This document shows, piece by piece, positions 22,483 through 34,099 of a stretch of DNA of 64,000 bases (position 1 is its first letter; each line of letters begins with the position of its first letter). The position numbers and the translations under genes are program-made. The DNA lies in the NCBI GenBank assembly GCA_017979445.1, contig CM030706.1, forward strand, positions 17,532,967-17,596,966, in the 5' to 3' direction. Source of the DNA: Akebia trifoliata (lineage: Eukaryota; Streptophyta; Magnoliopsida; Ranunculales; Lardizabalaceae). The notes under the pieces were generated by a model. It did not search any database. It was not told the DNA's origin and was given only the letters and a program-made list of their open reading frames with translations.

Positions 22483-23717
22483 TAGTGGGACTATCGTTAT
22501 TCTTCCCATCAGAGTTAATATTAATCTTACTTTTACCTTACTTGTGGGGTAAGTAGGAGATCGAACCCAAGAGAAAGGGGGAGTAGATTAAACTAAGAGG
22601 ATAAAATTTGAATTAACCAAAAAGAATTAAAATTATTTTTCTTTGTATTTTTGAACTTATCAAGAAGATTTAAAGTTAGTAGAAAATTAACCAAAGTAAA
22701 TGAAGTTAAAAGTAAGTAAACTTATGAAATTAAAATACCATTGGAAGTGGATCTACCTAGAACATGTTGATGAGCAATTTCTAATCTCTGCCTAGAACAT
22801 GTTGATGAGCAATTTCTAGTCTCTAGCCTTTTTATAACTCAATCGTAAGGGCTTGGTATTAGCTCCTTAGATCGAAAAGTTTAGCAAATGAAATCAAATA
22901 AGGGAACATAAACAAAGTAGAATTCCTTGAACTTCCTACTACCAATTATCTAGTTTAAGCATACTTTATATTGATCTAATCTAATCATAAAGTATCTACA
23001 TTAAGAATAAAAAGTGCAAGAAATCTTAAAGAGAACTCATGAGCATTTTAGATAAAAGAAAGACATGAAACTAGAAACTACACAAGAATTTGCTCTAGAC
23101 TTTTCTACTCTCCAATGGAGGAGAGCTTAGCCTAATGTCATTGCAAGAGAGGGAAGATAAGAGATGAAAGAACTTTTCTTCATTTTATGGAGAAACTTAC
23201 AAATTCTTCTTCTTCTACTTCTTACAAGACTATTTAGCTAAAAAGAAAAAAACTAGAAGATAAAAATACAAAAATATAAGAGAAGAGGCTAAGAGCCTTA
23301 GATGAAAAGAGTCTTGGATGAGAGAACCAAGAAGGGAGGGAGAGTTTCTCTAGAAATTGAAGTTTTATTTATAAAGAAAAATGTGTGTAAAAGAATCTAA
23401 AAGTAGCCTCCACTTTTTTTGCACAAAAAGACAAAAAAGGAGAACATGAGTTAAGTATTAGAGCATTCCAAAGTGTGTCCAAATGCTTTTGCCTTGAGAT
23501 TTTGATTCCAAAATGTTGATTTTCAGCAAAAGAAACACATATAATTATATTTATCTAGTAAATTAATTTATTTATGTAGAATTAAGCCTAATTTACATGT
23601 AACATGGTGTTTCGAGGCTTCTCATGATTATTTCTTTAATACGAAAAAATAAGGACAAAAATCAAGATAAATGTCTGGGAAACGTGCGTATAATTCAGTA
23701 TTTCGAGATACTCATCA
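22483..23717 (-). mobile_element. Element N 5' LTR (sense)
   Basis: Begins tagtgggactatcg and ends gatactcatca. It is 42 bases longer than its partner, mainly because of a 35-bp tandem duplication (cctagaacatgttgatgag at 22756 and again at 22791). Confidence 0.9.
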
Positions 23718-23722
23718 TCTAT
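23718..23722. repeat. Target-site duplication of element N, right copy
   Basis: TCTAT, identical to 17122-17126; LTR A continues with gttagag directly after it. Confidence 0.93.
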
Positions 23723-24387
23723 GTTAGAGTTTGACATAGAGGGTACTTTGGTCATTTTTATGATTTTTTCTAAATTTCTCTGTTTTTATCGATTTGAGTC
23801 CCATTAGACTCGAAATCACATTTTAAGTGCAATGGAGGTACTTTCGAGATTTTTTGGAGGTCCAAAATTTATGAGGGATATTTTCATTATTTTATTAATT
23901 TTTTTAATGATCTTTCTTTAATTTCTTTATTTTTGTCGTTTTGGGTCCCGTTAGACTCGAAATCACATTCTGAGTGTAATGGATGTACTTTCAAAGTTTT
24001 TTGGAGATTCAAAATTTATGAAGGGTATTTTCATCATTTTGGTGATTTTTATAGATTTTTACAAATCTTAGTGTGAGGTTTCTTTCAGTCTCTATCTGAT
24101 TATTTCTACGTCTCAAAGTTATATTTTCCTAGCGTAGCGAAGTCTCTAAGTTATCGGAATTTGTATAAAACCTAAGCATACGTGCTTACTAAGTCGGGCG
24201 TAAAATGTAGTGATCCTAAACATGCATAAATTTCTATGTCGAGTCGTGACGAGTAGGGGGATGAAAAAAATTAAAAACAAAAGGAATCAAGAATAATACT
24301 CACAAGCTTTCAAGTTCTTTATGCTCATCATTAGGAATCCATAACAACTGGGTGACGAATAGGGGCATCTGTATGGGGGTGTCTACA
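23723..24387 (-). mobile_element. Element A 3' LTR (sense), second part
   Basis: Continues LTR A after the N insertion and matches 33295-33965. It ends gggggtgtctaca, so in sense orientation the LTR starts TGTAGACACCCCC, a common start for Ogre/Tat-like LTRs. The last 25 bases differ from the right LTR because of an inverted copy of the polypurine tract. Confidence 0.88.
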
Positions 24388-24396
24388 GATGCCCCT
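24361..24396. repeat. 13-bp inverted repeat across the LTR/PPT boundary
   Basis: aggggcatctgta (24361-24373) and tacagatgcccct (24384-24396) are perfect reverse complements with a 10-base loop. The right arm spans the LTR edge and the polypurine tract. The left arm replaces sequence that the other LTR retains. Confidence 0.9.
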
Positions 24397-24402
24397 CTTT
24401 AG
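24388..24402 (-). promoter_or_regulatory. Polypurine tract of element A
   Basis: The minus strand reads ctaaagaggggcatc directly before TGTAGACACC. Aaagagggg-type tracts before a TGTAGACA LTR start are typical of Ogre/Tat elements. Confidence 0.8.
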
Positions 24403-24779
24403 CAGAGGGTGAAAGCAAACTAGACGCCCAATCTATTGTGATAGATAGTGCGACATCCAATTGCCAAAGCTAGTGACAGCTCATTTTGTAGCCTGATTCG
24501 ACAATTAGTCGAAGTGTCCAGATCCTTGAGGGTAACCTTTCCTTAGACTAAAAATGTCAAATCCTTAGATTTTGAAAAATTCTCTTTGACTAACGCAAAT
24601 GCAATGCGAGTGCACGTGTGTGCCATTGTGTAGTGATGATTTCGAAAAGGTGCACCTCCATTCTACGCATTCATGCTGGGAGGATAGCAAACTCAATAAT
24701 AAAAAACTGTGTAATGTTACATAAGATTTGAGCAACATTTCAAAAAAATCAAAAAAAATTGAGTAAAATATGAGCATAA

Positions 24780-25480
24780 GGTCTGAGCATAATCTGAGAA
24801 AAACTGAGCATAAGGTCTGAACATATTCTAAAAAAAAATCTTAGGAGGGTCTGAGCATAATACTAGAAAGATCTCAGCGGGTTTGAGCAAAGTTCGAGAA
24901 AGAATCTCAACTGATCTGAGCAACAATCTGAGAATAATTTGAAAAAATCACAATAGGTCTAAGAAAAATCTGAGCATAATCCGAGAAAATTCTCGACGGG
25001 TCTGAGAAAAATTTGAAAAAAACCTCAATGGGTTTGAGCAAAATCTAAGCATAATCCGATAAAGATCTCGGCGAGTCTGAGCAAAATCCGATAAAGAATC
25101 TCGACAGGTTTAAGCAAAATCTGAGGCAGGTTTGAGTATAATCCAAGACGAGTCTCAACGGGTCTAAGCAAAATCCGAGAAAGAATCTCGACAGGTCTGA
25201 GTAAAAATTTGAGAAAGAATCTCAGTGGGTTTAAGCAAAATTTGATAAATAATTTCAGTAGGTCTAAGTAAAATATAAGGTGGGTCTAAGTATAATCTCA
25301 GACGAATCTCGACGGGTCTGAGCAAAATCCGAGAAAAAATCTGAGCAAGTCTGAGCAAAAATTCGAGAAAGAATCTCGGCGAGTCTGAGAAAAATCCAAG
25401 AAAGAAGCTCAACGGGTCTGAGCAAAATCCAAGAAAGAATCTTAACGGGTCTGAGCAAAATTTTGGAGTAAAATCCCACT
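24780..25480. repeat. ~33-bp minisatellite near the 3' end of element A
   Basis: About 20 degenerate units of the form gggtctgagcaaaatccgagaaagaatctcgac follow each other with a period near 33-34 bases. The minus-strand ORFs at 25164-25493 and 25264-25479 simply translate the array in two frames (repeated Phe/Leu/Arg units) and are not genes. Confidence 0.88.
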
Positions 25481-27279
25481 CCACAGGAACCATTTTTTTT
25501 ATATGAAGGTCAGGTCAACATTTTAACTTTCTTTGAACCTCAGAGGTTTTCAAAATTTGCTATCAAGAGGGTAATCTTTAATTCAGAGTTAACTTTATCC
25601 TTTGGGGTTGAAATTGACCAAGCTTCAAAACAAAATGCCCCTAGTTTGATAGGGAACGTCGCATGGGGGATAATTGAACAGGTTTGAAAAATAATTCCCC
25701 TAGTGTAAGGGAGAAACTGCACTCTTTAAAAAAGGGAAGTGTCCCTGCTATGAAAGTTTGAAATCTTTGATTACCGCAAACGCAATAAAGATTTAACTTT
25801 TAATTGAAGATTTTGAATTAGGCTCAAAAAAATTGGAACACAATATTTCTTTTTGAAATTCATCACAGAATCTGTTCTTTCTCTCCGTTGGTTCACTTAA
25901 AGACGTGAAGCTCTTCAGATTAATCATAGATGAGATACTTGTATCCACTGAGTCTATATTTGGTTCGAACTGGGTATTGACTGTTCAATGATTAATTATT
26001 TGTCCCGAAGTCGATGCAGCTTAGCCATTCGGACTTTCAATATTTTGGCTCGGACCGCCTCTTAAATTCTCAATGTGACGGAGATTTCCTTTTGATTGAT
26101 GGTTTTTGCCTAAATCGCTATTTCAAGTTTTCAATATAGCGAGTGTTCTTTAGCCTTTGCCTAGATCGCTTCTTCAGGTTTTCGATCTAGTGAGCTTATC
26201 ATTTTTTTTTGTTTTGCTCTAATTATTGTCAAGACCGTCCTTTCAGATTTTCAACCTTGCGAGCTTGCCTTAATTTTTGCCTAACTCGTCCTTTCGGATT
26301 TTCGACCTAGCAAGCTTTTTTTTTCTTTCCTTCTGTACTTCTGAAGCGGGTGCCTAATTTTGCTTGCTATTTTTTTCGACTTTTCCGTACATTACTTAGG
26401 AGGACTTCCATAGGGCTTAGGAGTAGGCTAAGAAAAAAAGGAGACTTGAGGCTCAAAACCCAAATGCTCTTTATGTGGCATTAAAAATTTTTTTGTATTT
26501 TTCTTTGGATTTTCTTCCCCATTTTGACAATAATTTTTTTTTTTTTTTTTTTTGAATTTTTTTCTTTACAGGGTAATATATTTTTTAATTTTTGAACTAG
26601 CCGGGCCTAAAGTAACATCTCAGGTTGCCTACGTACCCTAGAATTTTGGGGTTAGACCAAATCGTAGTTCGAACACATTCTTTTCCCTAAGTTGGATGAT
26701 CATGTTGAGAAAAAAAAAGGTAATTTTTTTTATAAAAAAAGGCTGCAAAGGGCTAAAGAAGGAGATATTAAGACGGGTAACTGAAAAATTGGTTCGGCCA
26801 AAGATGGCCTCCTTAAATATAGTACCGCTCGATTTGGCCAAGGTTGAATGATTCCAGCATTTTGGCGACATTACGATCTTTGAAGTATGACAGCTTTTAC
26901 AAACAGTTTTATCTTGGTGATGAAAGGACCTCCCTGTTGGATTTATAATTTTCTTTCTTCGGATTTGAGATACTACTCGATTTTCTTTGAAGGCTAAATC
27001 TTCGTCTTGCATGTCCTGCATCTTCACTTTCTTATCAAAACACAAATGATTTATGACGATAAATCAAATTTGCTTCTGATGATTATTTTTTTATATTCAC
27101 ACTTTAAGGAATGAACTTTCCATTTCAAAAACTTCCTTTCATGCCACATAACATAGAATCCTGAGTAGTCCGCATAGAAAATTGAGTCGAAGTTTGACAT
27201 GTCGAAGGTGTGGACGATAATTTCTCGATCCGATCTCGATGTGTCTTATACCTTTTCATGGTGATGGCTGCCTCAACAG
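25481..27279 (-). other. 3' spacer of element A
   Basis: Non-coding 3' part of the internal region. Near 26080-26300 a unit of roughly 50-60 bases (tgcctagatcgc, ttcaggttttcga, ctagcgagctt) recurs several times. A 22-base T run lies at about 26529-26550. aggttgcctacgtaccc at 26622 has a counterpart at 36376. The minus-strand ORF at 26638-27045 has no recognisable domain. Confidence 0.55.
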
Positions 27280-27560
27280 TAATCTATTCTGGGTGTCTAG
27301 CTATTTCGAGAAATCCAATGTTGATATATTTCATAACTTGTCCTCTAATTATGTAATTACGTTCTGGCTTTATAAATGACAAATATCTATCTCGTGTTGG
27401 ACAATACCCAAGCTTACCCAACATATCCTCATAAGACCATGCAAATAAGTCTTTTGAATTTTTTGAACAGATTCATCAGCTCCTCGTATTCCTCTGACGA
27501 TAAGTTAGTTCCAATCTGAATTTCTCAGGAATTATTTTTTGCTTCGAGGTCAATGACCTG
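27280..27560 (-). pseudogene. Truncated RT start of element A
   Basis: The minus strand gives IGTNLSSEEYEELMNLFKKF, then in the next frame DLFAWSYEDMLG, then VMKYINIGFLEIARHPE. These match the pre-RT and first RT block of Tat elements (WSYxDMP; the xQINxGFLEVxxYPEW region). Past 27280 no further RT block is found. The rest of pol has been lost by an internal deletion. Confidence 0.75.
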
Positions 27561-28640
27561 ACCTTTGTCTTCTTGTTCAAATAATTTGATTGATTCGGGA
27601 GTGGATTCCTTATTAGAGAATCTTCTCCTAAAGTAAGATTATTAGTTAATTCGTTAATACGCTCGAGGCATTCAAAAATTTCTTTTATTCAATTAAATTC
27701 AGATGGAGTGACAGATACCATTGCAGACTTGACAAACTAACTCGACTCAACAGGAATAAAAAGGCTAGATACTACGAAATTAATAAAAAAGCTAGACTCA
27801 AACTGAATCACATGACTCGTGAAAAATTAAAGACAAGTACCCACAATGGGTTTGATTACAAAGTGAGGACTCAGGACATCGCTTTCAACCGGTAGGACTG
27901 AAGCATAGTAATTTTCAAGGAACAATTGGGCAATGTTAAAAGGCTCTGTGGTAGTTTGCCAGTCTTGAACTTCTTCTTCAGATTCTTTATCATTTTCTAC
28001 CATTTTCTTATGCAGACTTGATTTCTCTTCCTTGACCAACGTTGTATGATTATCAACATCAAGCCTAGATATTTTGAGAATTCTTTTTCCCCAGTCGTAT
28101 GTTCACGTTCATTGCAATAAAGGGAAAAAGGTTCATATTCTTGGTCTAACATATAAGGACTTTCATCTTTTAAGGAATTGGATTCTTCCAGGTCCTTTTG
28201 AGTTGAAACATGGGTGATGAAAGTAGGGTTATCAAGATGAGGTGGGGATAAGGTTGGAGTTATGTGAAGCTGGTAGGGGGTTTGGCAGAGGTCGAGGTTG
28301 GATGGGGTGAGAAGCCCTTTTGTCAGTAGTTTCTATAAGGCTACGGTGAGGGTCATCCCTAGATTTGTGAATTATCAAGGGAGGGCTCTACCTGAATTTC
28401 CCTGATTATTGGTCCTAGCTGGGGGTTGAACTGGGGTGGTGAAAGTTTTGGCTATATAGGCATGGTCGATGTTAGGTTTAGGATTAGTGAAGGACTTCTT
28501 AGACTTGTTGTCGGAAGGGTTGACAAAATCCCGGAGGTAAAAGCATCCTCAAATTGGCTTCCGGCTTGTAATAGGGATTCGAATATGGGGAGGTATTGGG
28601 TGACTAAATGCTAAGCGTACCCTTGTGAGAGGTTTTTCAA
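27561..28640 (-). pseudogene. Gag C-terminal / pre-pol region of element A
   Basis: The minus strand carries FTNLGMTLTVAL and KLLTKGLLTP (about 28270-28350), a gag C-terminal block of Ogre/Tat elements. An acidic stretch follows (28039-27827, KESEEEVQDW). No protease active site is visible, so it was either lost or deleted with the rest of pol. Frameshifts are frequent. Confidence 0.5.
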
Positions 28641-29330
28641 TATGATAGCCACTTGTTCTTTTCTGATGGTCTGTCACACATTTGTGCAGCCTTGGCTCTC
28701 TAACGACTAATGAAATCAGTAAATGTTTCTCAATTCTTCTTCTTAGTTTATTTCAAATCCCTTCGAGAAGTTTCTATCTCAGTGCTATACTTGTACTAGT
28801 GCTAAAATAACCTTGGCATATTTTTCCATTTCCCTATTACAGTTGGATCTTGGGACATCAACCATCGTAGCGCAGATTCTGATAGAGTATTTTGGAACAA
28901 CAATGTCATTTGTTCGTCATTGAGGCACATTGTGCGCATGTTGGTAACATATACCTAAAGATGCATTTTTGCGCAGCCTGCTTTATTGAAATTTTTCATT
29001 TCTGGCATTACAAACTTCTCGAGCAAACGGATCTTAGGGATTTGATTAAAGGCCTCTATTCGTGCCGCGATTTCATCAATGCCTTTTATGTTCTTCACGA
29101 CTATTTCTAACTGAGTCATTCTATTGGCTAACATCGATTTCTCATTTTCATCAAGCTCATAGACCTCATCCAGATTCCTGACCATGCTACCTTCCGGTCC
29201 CTTGCCCCTTTGATTGTCAGGGTGGTTTCTTGTTGACTCAGAGATCTGTTCTAGTACTTCTACTTTGTTTTTTATGCTGTTCATATCCATTTCAAAGACC
29301 GTCAAAATCTTACAAATTTCCACGAGTTCA
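28641..29330 (-). pseudogene. Ogre/Tat gag N-terminal region of element A
   Basis: The open segment 28955-29323 has a coiled-coil-like start and then VKNIKGIDEIAARIEAFNQ, RLLEKFVMPEM, GCAKMHL. After one stop it continues in frame with VYVTNMRTMCLNDEQM, LFQNTLSESALRWLMSQDP and IGKW (about 28830-28955). This is the capsid-like part of gag in Ogre/Tat elements. It packages the RNA in an active element. The single stop plus later frame breaks make it a pseudogene, though it is the best preserved protein of element A. Confidence 0.8.
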
Positions 29331-30607
29331 GATTTAGAGGTTATTTCTGATGGTTCACTTGGTACTGATGTCCACCCTAACCAACCTGACTCACAACTCC
29401 AGCTAGGTGGTGGACGCTTAAGCTTAGGAATAATGGTATCCTAAAACCCCATCAAAAGTGGATTATTCGTTGTAAACCCGATGGTAGGTTTTAACAATTA
29501 GAACTAAATGTCCCTCTTGAGAACATTTATTAAATTAACCACCTAGATTCAAAGTCTCTAACTGATGAAACATTATGAGCAAGGAATTGCATGAAGATGA
29601 TTTGCTGGCTGATCAAGAATCTTAAAACAAATTCAAATCATAATTAAGGATTGCACGACCTTCAAAAAGTAAGATCCAAATTATATTAATTGGTACAGTC
29701 TTTAATATAATTTTTTACTAATCTCGATCTTGTTGATTATAAAATACTTAATCCATTGAATTAAATTAACCAATAAAAATGACTGGGACTATATATCCAT
29801 TTGAGTTTGGGCCGATTCAACCCAACGGATCTGAATGTTCTACTTGAATCATTTCATCCATTATTTTTAAGCCAATTAGTCCAACCAGTCCATGCGTTGA
29901 TCCATAAGATCCATTTACCAATTGGGTTAAGTTTAACTTGACATTGATCGGCATGTTTCATCAGTTACATTTATTGGGTTGGATCGGTATTACAGGTTTA
30001 ATTTGAGCGATGTGGACCAGTCCACTCACTTACTTTTTGGTTAGATTAAAGAAAGGCAATCCGGGAGTACTTATAGTCAATTCAAGTCATGGCCTAATGG
30101 GAACGCACTTAAGTTCTAGGCTTACTATATGATTGAGACTAGGTTAGGAGAAAGCATAGGTCACTTCCGCCTGAAACACCGATATACTATCCTAGTTTTA
30201 CTTGGTTAAGCAGTACGTGGTATTCCAGTTTGATATACCCGAAGGTATTGTACTAAAGTTGTAGCGTTCACGATTATCCCCCGTGTCCCGAAGGACCAGG
30301 TTAGCTTAGATCTGATTACTGGGTTTATAAGCACATGACATGATGCAAATATGAGTTTGCATGCTCATGAGTGTATGTAAAGGGACAAAATACACCGGGA
30401 CATTTTCGCGAATATCCATCCATACAAATTAAATATATTCAATCATCAAACAAATCAACAGAGATAAACAATTTAATATATCTAATCACATGTTAATGAA
30501 AGAAATAACAAACCTAATCTAAGAGTCTCATTGAGTCAACTAGGTTGACTCGAGGAAAAAGTCAAACTAAGGATAATTTTGGATCGGGTCAAGTTTGACC
30601 CTAATTA
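29331..30607 (-). other. 5' leader of element A
   Basis: Non-coding stretch between the PBS and gag. Blocks shared with leaders B, C and D include a gaccagtccac / cacttac segment near 30014 and a gatataccc segment near 30235. Phrases such as ttaattggttcaa recur around 29750-29950. No uninterrupted ORF is convincing. Confidence 0.6.
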
Positions 30608-30626
30608 GTCCCCAGTGGAGTCACCA
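30608..30626 (-). promoter_or_regulatory. Primer-binding site of element A
   Basis: The minus strand reads TGGTGACTCCACTGGGGAC, one base from the LTR edge. The same site, with changes, flanks LTRs B, C and D. Ogre-type elements have been reported to prime from tRNA-Arg; I have not matched it to a tRNA here. Confidence 0.7.
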
Positions 30627-30627
30627 C

Positions 30628-33600
30628 TTAAATTGCCTCAACCCGACCATTCGATAAATAGTGAATAGGGGTCCACTTACGCCAATCAGAGATTTTTTAA
30701 AAATAGGGAGTCGCCACCTAGTTTAGGTCTAGGAACCATAGATAATTTCAAAATGGATCGGGTTGGTTCACGAATAACGGACAAAGGGTCAGATTACAGG
30801 TTTCGGAAGGTGTTAAGTACAGAATCCGCCTGATCAAGATGAACAGTCTCTACTACAATCCAAAAATATCCTATGGTCAACATTCAAAGACTAAAGGTCA
30901 AACTAAGGTCCAATCATCATTAAATTGCACCAGATTTACTAAGCAAATCTTACGACTAAAATAATTACATTATTTCTCGAATTTTGCATAATGAAATCCC
31001 ACGATTTAATAAGGCTTACATGGCACCAAAATTAATGGATCAATTCGATCACATTTTGAAGAATATGAATCGATTTTCAATGCCACGTATACAAAAATTA
31101 GTGAGTTGACTCATCAATTTTAATTAAAGAAATTTGATTTTCTTAAATCACTACATGCGTCAAAATCAATGAGTTAACCCACACATTTTTAATCAAAGAA
31201 GTTTGATTTTGAACCACCATGTGCATCAAAATCAGTGAGTCGACTCAACAATCTTAATCAATGAAATTTGATTTTTAAATCGCCACGTGCATCAAAATCA
31301 AAGAGATTTGTCCACATATTTTTAATTAGAAAAATGTGGTTTTTTGAATCGTCATGTGTATTAAAATCAGTGAGTTCACTCACATGCCCAATTTCATAGA
31401 AAATTTTGATTTGGAACTTCTAATGCATACAAAAATCAGTGAGTCGACTCACATGCCCATTTTATGTAAAATTTCGATTTTAAATTTCTAATGTACACAA
31501 AATCAACAAATCGACTCTTTAATTTTGTATATAATTTAACTTGATCGATCTATCGACATTAAAAATCAACAAATTGATCCACTAATACTTCAGAAACTCA
31601 AATATTGCTATTTATGCCACGTATACCAAAAATCGACGAATTAGTTCAAATGCAAACAAAATCAAGAAACAAAAAATAAATAAATAAATAAAAAATAAAA
31701 AGAACAAAGGAAAATTACATTTGCTGAATAATTTCGGATGCTTGGATCCCTTAAAAAAAACCTGAAATAGCTTGTAAGTAGTGTCGTGATCCTACGAGCT
31801 ATACACAAGGAAAAGGAAGATAAAAACATGGTTGTTGTCCCCATGGTTTATGAGAGACTGAATTTGAGAAAGAGGCTGCGAAAATAATGTGGGGACGTTG
31901 GAAGGTTGGTTGTGTATATGTATTATAATGGAGATGGGCGCAACAAGGTTTAATGATAGACAACCTGATGATGGTGTGGCTATTGGAGAAGAATTTAATG
32001 GCATAAAAAAAGTGATGAATGATGTCTGTTGGAGAAGAGTTTAATGGTGAAAAAAATGAAAAAAATGATGCGCTGAATGGGGCTGCTGGAGAAGAAGGTT
32101 CAATGGTAGAAAAACATGATAAAAGTGTTGCCGCAAGTTAATGGAGAAGGTGAAGGGACTGGGACTGTGTTATGTGGCTCTTCTTGGAGAGAAAAATAAA
32201 TGTTATGGAGTAGAATATGAGTGGAGGGGCAAAGAGGTCGTTTAGGATTTAGTGAAGAGAGAGGAGGGCTGAGAGGGGGCTGAAAGGGGGGGATGTTTAG
32301 CCTCTGTGAGAGATGAAACTCTCCCATTTCTTCTTTAAAAAAATGTGGGCTGAGAGGGGAGTAGATTGTGAGAGAGAGGAGAGCCCGATAGCTAATGTTT
32401 TTGGATGTTTTTAGAGATGGAAAGAGGTTGCATTGGCTGTTGTTTTTTTTTTTTTGTTGGAAAAGATGGGGTGTTGTTTTTTTTAATGGAGGGTTGCCAA
32501 AAAATGTTTTTTTTAATGGTAGCTTCCCTTACTATTTTATGCTGGTTTTTCCATAAAATGTGAGAGGGGGAGATTGGGGAGAAATCAGAGAGAGGGGAAA
32601 GAACGTGGAGATGTTGATGAGGGAGTTGGAGACATTGAGGAGAAGAAGATTGGGGAGTTGGAGACGTTGAGGAGAAGATGCCCATTTTTTTCTCTTTTTT
32701 TTTTAAATATTTTTATTGAATGGGGGCTGGAGATTCCATGCTACTTGCCTCACTAATGGTTCCTCGTCGATGAGTTGCCGTTGGTTGATAATTTGATTTT
32801 GATTTCGATTGGTTGACTATGATTAGAGAAATTTATTTGAGTCGACATTTTGATTTAACTTTTAATTTGATATTTTAAATTTAAATTTTTACTTAATTTT
32901 AAATTTTGGTGGTTTAATTAAGATTTAATTTCAGTTTGGTTTGATCAATTGCGCTCGATTTTTTATTTTGAATTTATTTAATTCCGATTTGAATTTATTG
33001 GTTGGTTATTTTTATTTTTAATTTAATTGGTTGAATAATTTTAATTTTGATTTACGATTTGATTTTACATTTTAATTTGATTTTCGATTTGAATTTAATT
33101 TGAATTTTAAATTGATTTCTTGATTAAATTTTAGTTTAATTTTCGATTTGAATTTTATTTTGATTTTCAGTTTGAATTTGATATGAATTTTAAATTGGTT
33201 TTTGAGTTAAATTTTAGTTTAATTTTCGATTTGAATTTTATTTTGATTTTCAGTTTGAATTTGATTTTCCTAGGGATTAGGGTCTCTATGTTAGAGTTGG
33301 ATATTGGAGGGCATTTTGGTCATTTCCATGATTTTTCCTAAATTTCTCTATTTTTGTCAATTTGGGTCCCATTAGACTCAAAATTACATTCTGAGTGAAA
33401 TGGCGGTACTTTTGAGATTTTTCGGTAGTCCGAAATTTATGAGGGGTATTTTCACCATTTTGTTTATTTTTTTGATGATCTTTCTTGAATTTCTCTGTTT
33501 TTGTCGAGTTGGATCTTGTTAAACTTGAAATTACATTCTAAGTGCAATGGAGGTACTTTCGAGATTTTCAGAGATCCAAAATTTATGAGGGGTATTTTCA

Positions 33601-33965
33601 TCATTTTAGTGATTTTACAGATTTTAAAAAATCTTAGCGTGAGGTTTCTTTCAGTTTTTATCTTATTATTTCTAATTCTAAAAGTCATATTTTCCTAGGG
33701 TAGCGAAGTCTCTAAGTTATCGGACTATGTATCGAACCTAAGCATACGTGCTTGCTAAGTCGGACGTAAAATATAGCGATCCTAAGCGTGCGTAAATTTC
33801 AATGTCTAGTCGTGACGAGTAGGGGGATGAAAAAAAAACTAAAAACAAAAGGAATTAAGAATAGTACTCACCAGCCTTCGAGTTCCTTATGCCCATCATT
33901 AGGAATCCACAACAATCGGGTGACGAATTGTCGAATTAGGCAGATGCAAAAATTGGGTGTCTAAA
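30628..33965 (-). mobile_element. Element A 5' LTR (sense), uninterrupted
   Basis: Starts TTAAATTGCC (an eroded TG) and ends ggtgtctaaa before the CTGTC duplication. It is 3338 bp, against 3321 bp for the other LTR without element N. It contains the 67-bp repeat array (31030-31580, palindrome GTGAGTCGACTCAC at 31439-31452), a purine-rich zone (32150-32700) and the T-rich zone (32790-33260). The ORFs at 31662-32685 mirror those in the left LTR and are not genes. Confidence 0.9.
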
Positions 33966-33970
33966 CTGTC
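33966..33970. repeat. Target-site duplication of element A, right copy
   Basis: CTGTC, identical to 14466-14470. Confidence 0.9.
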
Positions 33971-34099
33971 CAACCGTCCATTCCTGTCATTGATGTGGAG
34001 CAAGACGGAGCCACTGGTCCCTTTAGCACCACTGTTGAAGCAGATCCTTCTGCTGGCCCTACTCAGCCTTCTACTAATCTACTACCTTCCTCTGAATGA
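33971..34099 (+). pseudogene. Transposase_28-type plant ORF, 3' end
   Basis: Reading on from the frame left at 14470, this piece encodes QPSIPVIDVEQDG, STTVEADPSAG and ends LLPSSE with TGA at 34097-34099. The composition (Pro/Ser/Thr/acidic) continues that of the left piece (ELNLAQVASFSSQPIDPPPV). The frame is open on both sides of the insertion, so it was probably still readable here when element A arrived. Confidence 0.75.

Larger units (their letters stand above)
17127..23717 (-). mobile_element. Element N: non-autonomous Athila-type LTR retrotransposon
   Basis: A 6591-bp insertion starts TG and ends CA, with a 5-bp TCTAT duplication and LTRs of about 1.2 kb at 17127-18319 and 22483-23717. 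Sense is the minus strand: a degenerate tGGCGC-type PBS lies next to the right LTR and a polypurine tract next to the left LTR. The internal 4.2 kb encodes only gag-like remnants, with no RT, RNase H or integrase. Sequence after the polypurine tract matches that of the Athila-like element at 56273 onward, so N looks like a deleted relative of that family. Confidence 0.9.
14471..33965 (-). mobile_element. Element A: Ogre/Tat-like LTR retrotransposon, pol-truncated
   Basis: Two LTRs of about 3.3 kb (14471-24387 without the nested element, and 30628-33965) flank a 6.2 kb internal region. A perfect CTGTC duplication brackets the element. In sense (minus) orientation the PBS lies at 30626-30608 and the polypurine tract at 24402-24388. 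The internal region encodes gag and the start of RT and then jumps to 3' spacer. Protease, most of RT, both RNases H and integrase are absent, so this copy could only move with help from a relative. The LTRs differ visibly, so the insertion is not recent. Confidence 0.88.

Noticed and set aside
25164..25493. ORF with repeated Phe/Leu/Arg units, at first sight membrane-like
   Set aside because: It translates a ~33-bp minisatellite; a second frame of the same array also stays open.
28426..28614. Plus-strand ORF
   Set aside because: Antisense to the gag/pre-pol region of element A; no independent support.
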